Positions 1-7,936 of a stretch of DNA of 9,403 bases are shown piece by piece. Each line of letters begins with the position of its first letter. The stretch's first letter is position 1. Below the pieces are notes generated by a model. It did no database searches. It was not told where the DNA came from and worked only from the letters and a program-made list of their open reading frames with translations. This stretch comes from Thermomicrobiales bacterium (GTDB lineage: Bacteria; Chloroflexota; Chloroflexia; Thermomicrobiales; UBA6265), in the NCBI GenBank assembly GCA_025937615.1, contig JAICRA010000036.1, positions 1-9,403 of the forward strand. Reading direction: 5' to 3'. The position numbers and the translations under genes are program-made.

Positions 1-81
1 CCCTCGCTGTCCACCACTGAAGAAACGACGAAGGTAGGCGACGAACCTCCAGTTCGAACCACTCCGGACAGGAAGCGAGGG
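1..81 (+). promoter_or_regulatory. Interrupted long-range hairpin of unknown function
   Basis: Positions 1-8 (CCCTCGCT) are perfectly complementary to 74-81 (AGCGAGGG). Stacked inside them, 9-12 (GTCC) pair with 66-69 (GGAC), with 70-73 bulged out. Within the loop, AGGT (32-35) can pair with ACCT (45-48), and 52-59 (GTTCGAAC) is a perfect 8-bp palindrome. This is a compact multi-branched fold of the size of a cis-regulatory RNA or an operator region. I compared it by eye with TPP, cobalamin, fluoride, c-di-GMP and T-box signatures and recognised none. The structure starts at the first base of the window, so it may be part of something larger upstream. It could be chance or a palindromic protein-binding region instead. 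Confidence 0.3.
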
Positions 82-146
82 TGTTGTGGAAATCGAAGGT
101 GATGGCCTGACCGTTCATGACGCTCCCGTGACCACGACAGGAAGCG
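67..146 (+). repeat. 11-bp direct repeat pair in the leader
   Basis: GACAGGAAGCG occurs at 67-77 and again at 136-146, a spacing of 69 bp. The first copy forms part of the right arm of the 1-81 hairpin. The second lies next to GCGTGG (144-149), which can pair either with CCACG at 132-136 or with CCACGC at 161-166. A perfect 11-mer pair within 80 bp is uncommon by chance, but the function is unknown. It could be a pair of protein-binding sites or the remains of a local duplication. Confidence 0.4.
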
Positions 147-319
147 TGGTTCCCGTAACGCCACGCGGCGAAGTCCGCGTCATTGCTGCGCTGATCCCGA
201 CCGAGGGGCGACCCGAAATTGGCCGCCGTCGTCTAAACTTCCCCATGGTACGTGCGCCGGGCAAAAACTGGCGAGTGCAGCCGGTTTGGGCGTATTCGTG
301 CGGCGATACGCCTAGCTGA
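86..319 (+). CDS. Doubtful small ORF, hypothetical 77-aa protein
   Basis: A GTG codon at 86 is preceded by GAGG (77-80) at a 5-nt spacing and opens a 77-codon frame that stops 34 bp before the chosen aconitase start. The first 50 or so codons are rich in G at the first position, as real genes are. The predicted product begins [10 protein letters not shown] and has alternating hydrophobic residues suggestive of beta strands, but I recognise no family, signal peptide or membrane segment. Third-position G/C is weaker than in the neighbouring genes. The frame is closed upstream by TAG at 35-37, so it is not obviously the tail of a longer gene. It is either a small unknown gene, a leader peptide, or a chance frame in the leader of the aconitase gene. 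I favour chance. Confidence 0.2.
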   Translation: MEIEGDGLTVHDAPVTTTGSVVPVTPRGEVRVIAALIPTEGRPEIGRRRLNFPMVRAPGKNWRVQPVWAYSCGDTPS

Positions 320-353
320 CGTTGCCCGGGTTCGGCAAGAGGACAGGACGACG

Positions 354-3092
354 ATGGACCCCGCACCACTTCCAACAGCGCCCGACCCGTTTAGCGCGCG
401 GTCGACGCTGTCGACTCCGTTCGGCGAGACGGTCACCTACTACCGGCTCGAAGCGCTCGAGGAGCAAGGACTGGCCAACCTCGACGCGCTGCCCTTCACG
501 GTGCGTATCCTGCTGGAGAATGCGCTGCGCTACGCGGGAGGAGAGTTCGTCGACGCGGAGACTGTGAAGACCCTGGCGCGTTGGGAACCACGGCCCGCCG
601 GCGAAGGGCCGAGTATGGAGCTCCCCTTCCTGCCGGGCCGGGTCGTGCTCCAGGACTTCACTGGAGTCCCGGCGGTTGTCGATCTAGCAGCGATGCGCGA
701 TGCCGTGGCCAGGCTCGGCGGCGATGTCACCCGGATCAATCCGCTCGTGCCAGCTGATCTCGTCATCGATCACTCGGTTCAGGTCGATCGATTTGGCTCC
801 ACGATGGCGTTCGCCCAGAACGTCGACCTCGAATACGACCGAAATCGAGAGCGTTACGAGCTCCTGCGTTGGGCGCAGCAATCATTCCAGAATTTCCGGG
901 TCGTTCCTCCAGGAACCGGGATCGTCCACCAAGTCAATCTCGAGTACCTGGCGCCGGTGGTGATGACAAAACCCGTCGGAGCGGAGACCGTTGCCTTCCC
1001 CGACACCCTGGTCGGGACCGATTCCCACACGACCATGATCAACGGCCTCGGTGTGCTCGGCTGGGGTGTCGGGGGCATCGAGGCCGAGGCAGTTCTGCTC
1101 GGCCAGCCGCTCTATCTTCTCACGCCCGAGGTGGTCGGCGTCCGGCTGGTCGGGGCACTGCCGGAAGGAGCAACCGCCACCGATCTGGTGCTAGCGGTGA
1201 CCGAGATGCTGCGCTCGCTCGGCGTCGTCGGTCGATTCGTCGAGTTTTGCGGCACGGGACTGAGCAACCTGGCTCTCGCGGACCGCGCGACGATCGCGAA
1301 CATGGCTCCCGAATATGGCGCGACCGCCTCTCTTTTCCCGATCGACGCGGAGACGCTCGATTACCTGCGGTTGACCGGTCGCTCGGAAGAACGAATCGCC
1401 CTCGTCGAGACCTACACCAAGGCGCAACGCCTGTTCCGGACCGACGAAACTCCGGAGCCGCGTTTCAACCAGTTGGTTGAGCTCGATCTGGCCGACGTCA
1501 CTCCGAGCGTCGCCGGTCCTCGTCGTCCACAGGATCGCCTGCCTCTGCCGTCAGTCCGGGACGCGCTGCGCACGACCTACCCGGGTGTCTTCCCCAGCAA
1601 CGGCGGCGGTGCAACCGCGACCAGAGATGGTGGCGTGGCCGTCGCCGTTGACGGAGTGACGGCGAGAATTGACAACGGCGCCGTAGTCATCGCCGCGATC
1701 ACCTCCTGCACCAATACGTCGAATCCTTCGGTGATGCTCGGCGCAGGTCTGGTCGCGCGGAAAGCTGTCGAGCTCGGTCTCGATGTGCCAGGTCACGTCA
1801 AGACGAGTCTTGCCCCCGGTTCTCAGGTCGTCACCCGGTATCTGGACCGGGCCGGTCTGCTGCCGTATCTGGAAGGGCTCGGTTTTCACGTAGTCGGCTA
1901 CGGCTGCACAACGTGCATTGGGAATTCAGGCCCGCTCCCCGAACCGGTGAGCCGAGCAGTCGAAGAGAACGAATTGGTTGTCTCGGCCGTACTCTCCGGC
2001 AACCGCAACTTCGAGGGCCGCATCCATTCTCAGGTGCGGGCCGCCTTTCTCGCCTCCCCGCCGCTGGTCGTCGCCTACGCGCTGGCCGGCACGGTCGATC
2101 TCGACCTCGCGACCGACCCTATCGGATGCGATCCGAACGGGGAACCCATCTACTTGCGTGATATCTGGCCGACGCAGGAGGAGGTCCGCGCCGCGATCGA
2201 CTCCGCCGTCGATCCGACCATGTTCCGTGAGGAATACGCGATGGTCTTCGCTGGCGATGAGCGATGGCAAGGACTCGACGTGCCGTCCGGCGACATCTAC
2301 GAGTGGCGAGAAGACTCGACCTACGTGCAGAATCCGCCATTCTTTCAGGACATCTCAGACGAACCGGCTCCTGCCGGCGACATCCGTGGAGCACGGGTGC
2401 TGGCGCTGCTGGGGGACTCTGTCACAACGGACCACATCTCACCAGCGGGGAGCATCGCCAAGGACAGCCCGGCAGGGCGCTACCTGATCGAGCACGGCGT
2501 GCGCCCACCCGACTTCAACTCGTATGGCTCGCGCCGGGGGAACCACGAGGTGATGATTCGCGGGACCTTCGCCAACATTCGGTTGCGCAATCAACTCGTT
2601 GGTGGCAAAGAGGGCAACTGGACCGTCCATCTCCCCACCGGCGAGGAGTTGAGCATCTACGACGCGGCAATGCGCTACATGGCCGAGGGCACGCCGCTCC
2701 TGGTCATTGCGGGCAAGGAGTACGGCACCGGCTCTTCACGCGACTGGGCCGCAAAGGGAACGCTCCTGCTTGGCGTCAAAGCAGTAATAGTCGAGAGTTT
2801 CGAGCGGATTCACCGCTCAAATCTGGTTGGAATGGGCGTCCTGCCATTGCAGTTCCTGCCGGGTGAAAACGCCTCGTCGCTCGGTTTGACCGGTGAGGAG
2901 ACGTTCGACGTGCTTGGCCTGCAAGACATTGCGCCACGGCAGCGGGTGCACATCAAAGCAACCCGACCGAATGGTGATGTTGTCGAGTTCGATGCCATTG
3001 CGCGAATCGACAGTCCTGTCGAGGTCGAATACTTCCGCAACGAAGGCATCCTACAGACGGTCCTGCGGCGGCTGACTCAATCCGCCGTGTGA
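354..3092 (+). CDS. acnA: Aconitate hydratase, AcnA/IRP1 type
   Basis: Aconitase interconverts citrate and isocitrate through cis-aconitate in the cytoplasmic TCA cycle, using a [4Fe-4S] cluster. The 912-residue product has the AcnA/IRP1 order: a three-domain catalytic core, a linker, and a C-terminal swivel domain. Cluster ligands are Cys452 (ITSCTNTSN) and Cys518/Cys521 ([10 protein letters not shown]), with the same 66- and 3-residue spacings as Cys437/503/506 of human IRP1. Other active-site motifs are [11 protein letters not shown] at about 100, the D223-S224-H225 stretch in [11 protein letters not shown], and [12 protein letters not shown], whose Ser795 matches the catalytic serine, with Arg796 beside it. 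Length is slightly above E. coli AcnA (about 890). I chose ATG 354 because AAGAGGA (337-343) lies 10 nt upstream. The frame stays open to GTG 252, but those 34 extra codons resemble no aconitase N-terminus. The GMC oxidoreductase gene follows closely and may be co-transcribed. Confidence 0.97.
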   Translation: MDPAPLPTAPDPFSARSTLSTPFGETVTYYRLEALEEQGLANLDALPFTVRILLENALRYAGGEFVDAETVKTLARWEPRPAGEGPSMELPFLPGRVVLQDFTGVPAVVDLAAMRDAVARLGGDVTRINPLVPADLVIDHSVQVDRFGSTMAFAQNVDLEYDRNRERYELLRWAQQSFQNFRVVPPGTGIVHQVNLEYLAPVVMTKPVGAETVAFPDTLVGTDSHTTMINGLGVLGWGVGGIEAEAVLLGQPLYLLTPEVVGVRLVGALPEGATATDLVLAVTEMLRSLGVVGRFVEFCGTGLSNLALADRATIANMAPEYGATASLFPIDAETLDYLRLTGRSEERIALVETYTKAQRLFRTDETPEPRFNQLVELDLADVTPSVAGPRRPQDRLPLPSVRDALRTTYPGVFPSNGGGATATRDGGVAVAVDGVTARIDNGAVVIAAITSCTNTSNPSVMLGAGLVARKAVELGLDVPGHVKTSLAPGSQVVTRYLDRAGLLPYLEGLGFHVVGYGCTTCIGNSGPLPEPVSRAVEENELVVSAVLSGNRNFEGRIHSQVRAAFLASPPLVVAYALAGTVDLDLATDPIGCDPNGEPIYLRDIWPTQEEVRAAIDSAVDPTMFREEYAMVFAGDERWQGLDVPSGDIYEWREDSTYVQNPPFFQDISDEPAPAGDIRGARVLALLGDSVTTDHISPAGSIAKDSPAGRYLIEHGVRPPDFNSYGSRRGNHEVMIRGTFANIRLRNQLVGGKEGNWTVHLPTGEELSIYDAAMRYMAEGTPLLVIAGKEYGTGSSRDWAAKGTLLLGVKAVIVESFERIHRSNLVGMGVLPLQFLPGENASSLGLTGEETFDVLGLQDIAPRQRVHIKATRPNGDVVEFDAIARIDSPVEVEYFRNEGILQTVLRRLTQSAV

Positions 3093-3136
3093 GAACCGCG
3101 GGAGCGAGGACCGGTATCACGGGGTGAACGACCGGC

Positions 3137-3142
3137 AAGGAG
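3137..3142 (+). promoter_or_regulatory. Ribosome binding site deciding the GMC gene start
   Basis: AAGGAG ends 5 nt before GTG 3148. The alternative GTG at 3124 has only AGCGAGGA (3103-3110) upstream, 13 nt away. The consensus-like site therefore supports the downstream start. Confidence 0.65.
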
Positions 3143-3147
3143 TTCCC

Positions 3148-4671
3148 GTGCCGCGCGAGGCGGACACCGTCGTGCTCGGTGGAGGTACGGCGGGGGCGGT
3201 CGTGGCCGGACTTCTGGCAGGGCAGAGCGACCAACGTGTGGTCGTTCTCGAAGCGGGTCCGGACTTCGGTCCGTTCGGCGACGGCCGGTGGCCCGAGGAT
3301 CTGCTCGACGCGCGAGCCCTCGGCTACACCCACGACTGGAACTACGCCTCCGGCGACACCTACCCGAACCGTGTCGTCAATTTCGAGCGGGCGAAAGTCA
3401 TCGGCGGGTGCTCCTCTCACAATGGCTGCGCGGCGATCTGGGGCAGCCGGGTTGACTATGACGGTTGGGCAGAGATGGGGCTCGCCGGCTGGTCGTCCGC
3501 GGAGCTGCTTCCGATCTTCGCTCGCGCCGCCGAGCGGCTTCGCGTTCGCCGCTATGCGCCGCACGAGGTTACGCCATTTCAGCAAGCATGTCTGGACGCC
3601 GCGCCAGGCGCTGGAATCCCCCTTACCGACGATCTCAATGATTTCGATGAAGACGAGGGCATGGCAACCAGCCCGGTCAATATCTGGGAGGGCACTCGCT
3701 GGAATGCCGCTTTCGCCTATCTCGATCCCGTCAGGCAACGACCGAACCTGACCATCGGCGACTGGTCAACGGCCGATCGCCTCGTTATCGAGCGCGGGGT
3801 GGCGAACAGCGTCCATTACATGGGGCCCGACGGACCCGGCGAGATCTCGGCAACGCGGTTCGTCGTCGCGGGTGGAGCGTATGGCTCGCCGGCGATCCTT
3901 CTGCGATCCGGGGTCGGAGAACCGGACGAGTTGCGCGCGGTTGGCATCGAGCCGGCAATCCCACTGCCAGGAGTGGGCCGCAACCTTCACGATCACCCTT
4001 CGGTCCGGCTGAGATTTTCGGGTACGCCGCAGCTGGAGGCGGCGATGACGGCGTTCTCACGGGAGCGCTGGATGCCGGAGGAGCAGACGATCGCCAAGTT
4101 CCGCTCTCGTCTCTATCCGGCATCGAAGCCCGGATTCGATCTCCATCTCTACCCCGTCGGCGGACCCGACGGTGAGAGTGAAACCGGCTGGCACTGGTCG
4201 TTTCCAGTGGCGTGCATGACGCCCCGATCGCGTGGAGGGGTGACGCTGTGGTCAGCAGACCCCGGACGTGAGCCGAGGATCGAGCATCGCTATCTCTCCG
4301 ATCCGGAAGGACACGATCGAGCGGTACTGCGAGAAGGCCTCCGCACGGCGCGGAGGCTCGCCGCTCAACCTGCGTTGCGCGATCTCCTCGGCACGGAACT
4401 GAACCCGGGGTCGCCGATCCAGGACGATGCGGCACTGGACGAGTGGATCGAGGGCGCCATCGAGCACTACTACCACCCGGTTGGCACCTGTGCGATGGGG
4501 CCAGATGAAGACTCGACGGCTGTCACCGACACGCGTGGTCGTGTCCACGGGCTGGAGAATGTATTCGTCGCCGACTGCTCGATCATGCCGGTGATCCCGC
4601 GGGCAAACACCAATCTCCCGGCCGTCATAGTCGGCGAACGGATCGCGGGTTGGCTTCTCGGCGTGGAGTGA
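3148..4671 (+). CDS. GMC-family FAD-dependent oxidoreductase
   Basis: GMC enzymes use FAD to oxidise alcohol groups of substrates such as choline, glucose, aromatic alcohols or polyols. From GTG 3148 the product is 507 aa, normal for the family. The N-terminal Rossmann motif is GGGTAG (11-16), followed by VVVLEAGP, whose Glu should bind the adenosine ribose. The first GMC signature is around IGGCSSHNG (85-93), and the second is GGAYGSPAILLRSGVG (starting at 242). GVGRNLHDHP follows at 275-284. The catalytic His is probably His443 in YYHPVGTC, and the partner residue lies in RANTNLP (485-491), an Asn position as in choline oxidase rather than the second His of glucose oxidase. No signal peptide is visible, so it is probably cytoplasmic. 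The gap from aconitase is 55 bp. The substrate cannot be read from sequence, but the flanking sugar-type dehydrogenase and semialdehyde dehydrogenase suggest a sugar or polyol. GTG 3124 would add 8 residues. Confidence 0.9.
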   Translation: MPREADTVVLGGGTAGAVVAGLLAGQSDQRVVVLEAGPDFGPFGDGRWPEDLLDARALGYTHDWNYASGDTYPNRVVNFERAKVIGGCSSHNGCAAIWGSRVDYDGWAEMGLAGWSSAELLPIFARAAERLRVRRYAPHEVTPFQQACLDAAPGAGIPLTDDLNDFDEDEGMATSPVNIWEGTRWNAAFAYLDPVRQRPNLTIGDWSTADRLVIERGVANSVHYMGPDGPGEISATRFVVAGGAYGSPAILLRSGVGEPDELRAVGIEPAIPLPGVGRNLHDHPSVRLRFSGTPQLEAAMTAFSRERWMPEEQTIAKFRSRLYPASKPGFDLHLYPVGGPDGESETGWHWSFPVACMTPRSRGGVTLWSADPGREPRIEHRYLSDPEGHDRAVLREGLRTARRLAAQPALRDLLGTELNPGSPIQDDAALDEWIEGAIEHYYHPVGTCAMGPDEDSTAVTDTRGRVHGLENVFVADCSIMPVIPRANTNLPAVIVGERIAGWLLGVE

Positions 4672-4733
4672 GGGACGGCAATCGGCGGAGACCGCGAATC
4701 AGCCGGATTTATGGTTGATTCTGGAGAATCGTG

Positions 4734-5738
4734 GTGGATAGCATCGGGTTCGGAGTGATCGGGCTGGGGCGAATCGGCGGGTTCCATGCCAACTCGCTGC
4801 ACCACGCCATCAGCGGCGCTCACCTTGTGGCGGCGGCTGTCGACGCGGAGCACCGGCGCGCCCTGATGGAGTCCGGTGATGCGCCGTGTGCCCTCGAGCC
4901 TGACGTCGAGGCGCTCCTGGCGCGGAACGACATCGAAGCGATCCTCGTCGCATCGCCGGCTGTCGCCCATGACGAGCACATCGCGCTGGCCGCGAGGGCG
5001 GGGAAACCGATCTTCTCAGAAAAGCCGCTCGCCGATTCAGTCTCCAAAGCAGAAGCAGCGGCGGAGGCGGTGCGTGCGGCGGGAGTGCCTTTCCAGATCG
5101 GGTTTCAGCGGCGATACGACCGGGGCTACGCGCGGGCCAGGGAGCTGATCGCCGCGGGATCGATTGGCACCGTGGAGATGTTCCGCGGGATGAGCTGTGA
5201 TCGCCTGGGTCCAATCGATTTTCTGCGCACGAGCGGCGGCATCTTCATGGATCTGGCCAGCCATGATTTCGATGCGGCTCGCTTTCTGACAGGAGAGGAG
5301 ATCACCGAGGTTTTCGCGGTCGGCACGGTGCTGATCGAGCCAGAGCTCGAGACATTCGATGACGTCGACTACGCCATCGTCTTGCTGCGCTTCGCAAACG
5401 GTGCTCTGGGGGTCGTGCAGGAGAGCTGGCGAGCGCCGTACGGCTATGACATTCGCGCCGAAGTCCACGGCAGCAAGGGCAAAGTGGTTACTGAGGTCGA
5501 CGAAAAGTACCCGGCGGTACTTTACGACGGGCGGGGCAAGGTGTCGGAGCGGCATGACCAGTTCGTCGAGCGATTCAGCGACGCCTATCGGGCAGAGCTG
5601 CAAGCGTTCGTCGACGCGCTGCATACAGGCCGCGCGCCGACACCCGGGATCGACGACGCGTTGCAGACCATGCGAGTGTCCTCGGCGGCAGCAAAGAGCC
5701 GCCGCGAGGGACGCTGGGTCGTGGTTGGCGATATATGA
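4734..5738 (+). CDS. Gfo/Idh/MocA-family dehydrogenase, inositol 2-dehydrogenase-like
   Basis: This family oxidises a hydroxyl of sugars or cyclitols with NAD(P). The 334-aa product has an N-terminal Rossmann domain with GLGRIG (10-15) and a C-terminal beta-sheet substrate domain. The catalytic lysine is Lys97 in SEKPLAD. The pair Asp173 and His177 lies in GGIFMDLASHDFD. This Lys97/Asp/His arrangement matches B. subtilis IolG (Lys97, Asp172, His176). Myo-inositol 2-dehydrogenase is thus a good candidate, but D-xylose, glucose-type and scyllo-inositol dehydrogenases share the motif, so no symbol is given. I chose GTG 4734 because GGAG (4723-4726) lies 7 nt upstream; GTG 4731, one codon earlier, has a 4-nt spacing and is equally possible. 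It follows the GMC gene by 62 bp and precedes the aldehyde dehydrogenase by 86 bp on the same strand, consistent with an operon. Confidence 0.92.
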   Translation: MDSIGFGVIGLGRIGGFHANSLHHAISGAHLVAAAVDAEHRRALMESGDAPCALEPDVEALLARNDIEAILVASPAVAHDEHIALAARAGKPIFSEKPLADSVSKAEAAAEAVRAAGVPFQIGFQRRYDRGYARARELIAAGSIGTVEMFRGMSCDRLGPIDFLRTSGGIFMDLASHDFDAARFLTGEEITEVFAVGTVLIEPELETFDDVDYAIVLLRFANGALGVVQESWRAPYGYDIRAEVHGSKGKVVTEVDEKYPAVLYDGRGKVSERHDQFVERFSDAYRAELQAFVDALHTGRAPTPGIDDALQTMRVSSAAAKSRREGRWVVVGDI

Positions 5739-5824
5739 GCCGTCGTTGCGTTCAGGCGAATCGGTGACCGACGCGGCGTACAATCGTTTCTCGAACGAAA
5801 TGGCAGGAGCGAGGGAGAGTTGAA

Positions 5825-7324
5825 ATGGTTGCGTCCCCGCCGCGGGTTGAGGCCACCCAGGCAGTAGAAACATACGGAAACTTCATCGCCGGTGAGTGGC
5901 GCCCTGCCGCCAGTGGCGAGACGATGGAGAACCGCAACCCGGCGAATAGGGACGAGGTCGTCGGACACTTCGCCTCGTCTGGCCCCGACGACGTCGATGC
6001 AGCGATTGGCGCGGCGGAGGAGGCATATCGCAGCTGGAGATTCAGTTCGCCGGTGACGCGAGCGAATATCCTCCACAAAGCCGCCAATATCCTCGAATCC
6101 CGCATCCCGGAGGTTGGGCGCGAGCTGACCCGAGAAGAAGGCAAGACGCTCAAGGAGGGTATTGGCGAAACCACCCGAGCCGTCCAGATCCTGCGCTACT
6201 TTGCTGGCGAAGCGCAACAACCGAGCGGCGAGCACTACCCTTCGATGAATCCGCACACGCTGCTCTACACCACCCGGGAGCCCCTCGGGGTCGTCGCAGT
6301 GGTCACGCCGTGGAACTTCCCGATCGCGATTCCGGCCTGGAAGATCGCTCCCGCGCTGGCCTTCGGCAACACGGTCGTCTTCAAACCGGCCAGCCTGACG
6401 CCCCTGACCGCGGTGCGTCTGGTAGAAGCGCTCGACAAAGCGGGGCTGCCAGCGGGAGTCCTGAACCTGGTGACCGGGTCCGCGGCGAAGGTCGGCGATC
6501 CATTGGTGCAAGATCCACGAGTGGTCGCCATCACCTTTACGGGTTCAAACGAGACGGGTGCCGAATTGCGGCGTTCCGCGGCCGAGCGCGGCGCGAAGCT
6601 CCAACTCGAGCTGGGCGGAAAGAACCCGGCGATCGTGCTGGCCGACGCCGATCTCGAGCACGCGCTCGGGCACGTCGTGGCCGGCGCAATGATGAGCACG
6701 GGGCAGAAATGCACCGCGACATCACGCGCGATCGTCGATCGCCGCATCATCGGCCGCTTTACCGAAATGCTGGCAGAGCGGATCGGTGGTCTGAAAGTCG
6801 GTGACCCGCTCGAAGCGGAGACGCAGATCGGACCACTGATCGACGACCGTGCAGCGGAGCGCCTTGCCGGTGAAGTCGACTCCGCAAAGCAAACAGGCGC
6901 GGAGTTGCTCGTCGGTGGCGAGCGGCTAGGGAGCGGATTGGAGCGCGGCGCGTTCTTAGCACCAACCCTGTTCGCCGGTGTCGATCCGAAGTCCCGGCTC
7001 GGCCAGGACGAGCTCTTTGGGCCAGTGCTGGGGGTCATCCCGGTCGATAGCATGGAAGAGGCGATGGCAGTCGCCAACCAGGTGAAATTTGGGCTGTCGG
7101 CCTCGATCTTCACCCGTGATCTTGGTCGGGCGTTGACGTTTGCCCGCGAGATCGAGGCTGGCGTCGTGCACGTGAACAGCGAAACTGCGGGAGCGGAGCC
7201 CCAGGTACCGTTCGGTGGCATGAAGGGATCGTCGTCGTATTCCCGCGAGCAGGGTAAATCGGCGCGTGAATTCTTCACGCAGGTCAAGACCGTCTACATC
7301 GATCCCCCACCTCCGGCATCATAG
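5825..7324 (+). CDS. Aldehyde dehydrogenase, probable alpha-ketoglutaric semialdehyde dehydrogenase
   Basis: The 499-aa product is a complete NAD(P)-dependent aldehyde dehydrogenase. The oxyanion Asn164 is in TPWNFP, the cofactor-binding Lys187 in VVFKPAS, the general base Glu262 in LELGGKNP, and the catalytic Cys296 in STGQKCTATSR. The variant GQKCTATSR around the cysteine and the C-terminal stretch with FGLSASIFT, PFGGMK and SREQG closely resemble B. subtilis YcbD/GucD as I remember it. That enzyme oxidises 2,5-dioxopentanoate (alpha-ketoglutaric semialdehyde) to 2-oxoglutarate, the last step of glucarate/galactarate, Weimberg-type pentose and hydroxyproline breakdown. Substrate assignment is inference; succinic semialdehyde or aromatic aldehydes are alternatives. 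ATG 5825 is supported by AGGGAGA (5812-5818) 6 nt upstream. The gene is third in the same-strand GMC/Gfo-Idh series, which fits a sugar-acid oxidation route entering the TCA cycle near aconitase. Confidence 0.93.
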   Translation: MVASPPRVEATQAVETYGNFIAGEWRPAASGETMENRNPANRDEVVGHFASSGPDDVDAAIGAAEEAYRSWRFSSPVTRANILHKAANILESRIPEVGRELTREEGKTLKEGIGETTRAVQILRYFAGEAQQPSGEHYPSMNPHTLLYTTREPLGVVAVVTPWNFPIAIPAWKIAPALAFGNTVVFKPASLTPLTAVRLVEALDKAGLPAGVLNLVTGSAAKVGDPLVQDPRVVAITFTGSNETGAELRRSAAERGAKLQLELGGKNPAIVLADADLEHALGHVVAGAMMSTGQKCTATSRAIVDRRIIGRFTEMLAERIGGLKVGDPLEAETQIGPLIDDRAAERLAGEVDSAKQTGAELLVGGERLGSGLERGAFLAPTLFAGVDPKSRLGQDELFGPVLGVIPVDSMEEAMAVANQVKFGLSASIFTRDLGRALTFAREIEAGVVHVNSETAGAEPQVPFGGMKGSSSYSREQGKSAREFFTQVKTVYIDPPPPAS

Positions 7325-7374
7325 CAACCGGAGGCAGTTCAGCCGCCGAGGGAGAACAGACTCGAGAATCTGCA

Positions 7375-7401
7375 TTGGGCCATGGGTTATGGAAGGCCCA
7401 A
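7375..7401 (+). promoter_or_regulatory. Hairpin upstream of the osmC-type gene
   Basis: TTGGGCC (7375-7381) and GGCCCAA (7395-7401) are perfect 7-bp inverted repeats with a 13-nt loop, 28 bp before the chosen OsmC start. No T run follows, so it is a poor intrinsic terminator. It could be a leader hairpin or an operator for a peroxide-responsive regulator. No sigma-type promoter was clear in the 105-bp gap. Confidence 0.35.
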
Positions 7402-7413
7402 GGCAGTTGAAAA

Positions 7414-7418
7414 AGGAG
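7414..7418 (+). promoter_or_regulatory. Ribosome binding site of the OsmC gene
   Basis: AGGAG, within the purine tract 7411-7420, ends 11 nt before ATG 7430. It lies inside the longer in-frame reading from ATG 7382, which has no such site, so it decides in favour of the shorter protein. Confidence 0.6.
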
Positions 7419-7429
7419 AGACACGAATC

Positions 7430-7885
7430 ATGAGCAAGCATGCCGAGGCGATTCATGAGGCGCAGTCCCACTGGGAGGGTGGTTTGACCGATGGCAGCGG
7501 CCGCATCACCGGCAGCAGCAGCGGCCAGCTCGCGGAAGTCCCCATGACGTGGAATGCGCGAACCGGCGGGGATAGCTCACTGACGTCACCCGAGGAGCTC
7601 CTGGCGGCCGCGCACGCCTCCTGCTTTTCGATGGCTCTGGCCTTCGAGCTCCAGGGTCGCAATGCCGCGCCGCGTAGTCTGGACGTTACCGCTCGCGTTG
7701 GGTTCGATCCCAAGCTCGGCGGGGGTTACGAGGTCAGCTTCTCCGAACTGAGCGTCAAGGGTGACGTGCCGGGGATCAGCGCCGAAGACTTCCGCGAGGC
7801 GGTGAGTATGGCATCCGAGGGGTGCCCGATCTCGCAGGCATTGAAGGGGAACGTGCAGATCTCGGCCGAGGGCGAGCTGGTCTAA
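7430..7885 (+). CDS. osmC: OsmC-family hydroperoxide reductase (peroxiredoxin)
   Basis: OsmC proteins are cytoplasmic dimeric thiol peroxidases that reduce organic hydroperoxides. The 151-aa product aligns along its whole length with E. coli OsmC (143 aa): an N-terminal HWEGG, a middle SPEELLAAAHASCFSMAL, and a C-terminal EGCPISQALKG. The peroxidatic cysteine is Cys65 and the resolving cysteine Cys132, 67 residues apart against 66 in E. coli. Arg44 and Glu55 are candidates for the residues that activate Cys65. The overall match is to OsmC proper rather than to Ohr. ATG 7430 is preferred over in-frame ATG 7382 because of its ribosome binding site and because homologues start here. The 105-bp gap and the leader hairpin suggest separate control from the aldehyde dehydrogenase. 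The gene converges on mutM across a repeat. Confidence 0.95.
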   Translation: MSKHAEAIHEAQSHWEGGLTDGSGRITGSSSGQLAEVPMTWNARTGGDSSLTSPEELLAAAHASCFSMALAFELQGRNAAPRSLDVTARVGFDPKLGGGYEVSFSELSVKGDVPGISAEDFREAVSMASEGCPISQALKGNVQISAEGELV

Positions 7886-7894
7886 GGCCGAACC

Positions 7895-7936
7895 GGGTGA
7901 TGGGTGTCGGGTGGTGGGTAATGGGTCATGGGTAGC
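7895..7936 (+). repeat. Heptad GGGTNNN array with G-quadruplex potential
   Basis: Six consecutive 7-nt units begin with GGGT: GAT, GTC, GGT, AAT, CAT and AGC complete them in order. The array starts 10 bp after the OsmC stop. Four or more G3 runs at 4-nt spacing satisfy the usual G-quadruplex pattern on the plus strand, so it could fold in the osmC mRNA 3' end or in single-stranded DNA. The heptad periodicity resembles short tandem heptanucleotide repeats known from cyanobacteria, but the sequence differs. Confidence 0.7.

Noticed and set aside
52..60. GTTCGAACC, resembling a tRNA T-loop
   Set aside because: The flanking bases do not form the 5-bp T stem, and no acceptor, D or anticodon arms could be placed around it on either strand.
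252..353. Longer aconitase reading from GTG 252
   Set aside because: The additional 34 residues are arginine-rich and unlike aconitase N-termini, while ATG 354 has a suitable purine-rich site upstream and gives the expected family length.
1926..2270. A 114-codon minus-strand frame inside aconitase, and similar long antisense frames elsewhere
   Set aside because: These lie opposite strongly conserved motifs of real genes and show no family signature; they are high-GC shadows.
5779..5784. TACAAT as a -10 box for the aldehyde dehydrogenase gene
   Set aside because: No acceptable -35 hexamer lies 15-19 bp upstream and there is no extended -10 TGN, so a single hexamer match is not enough.
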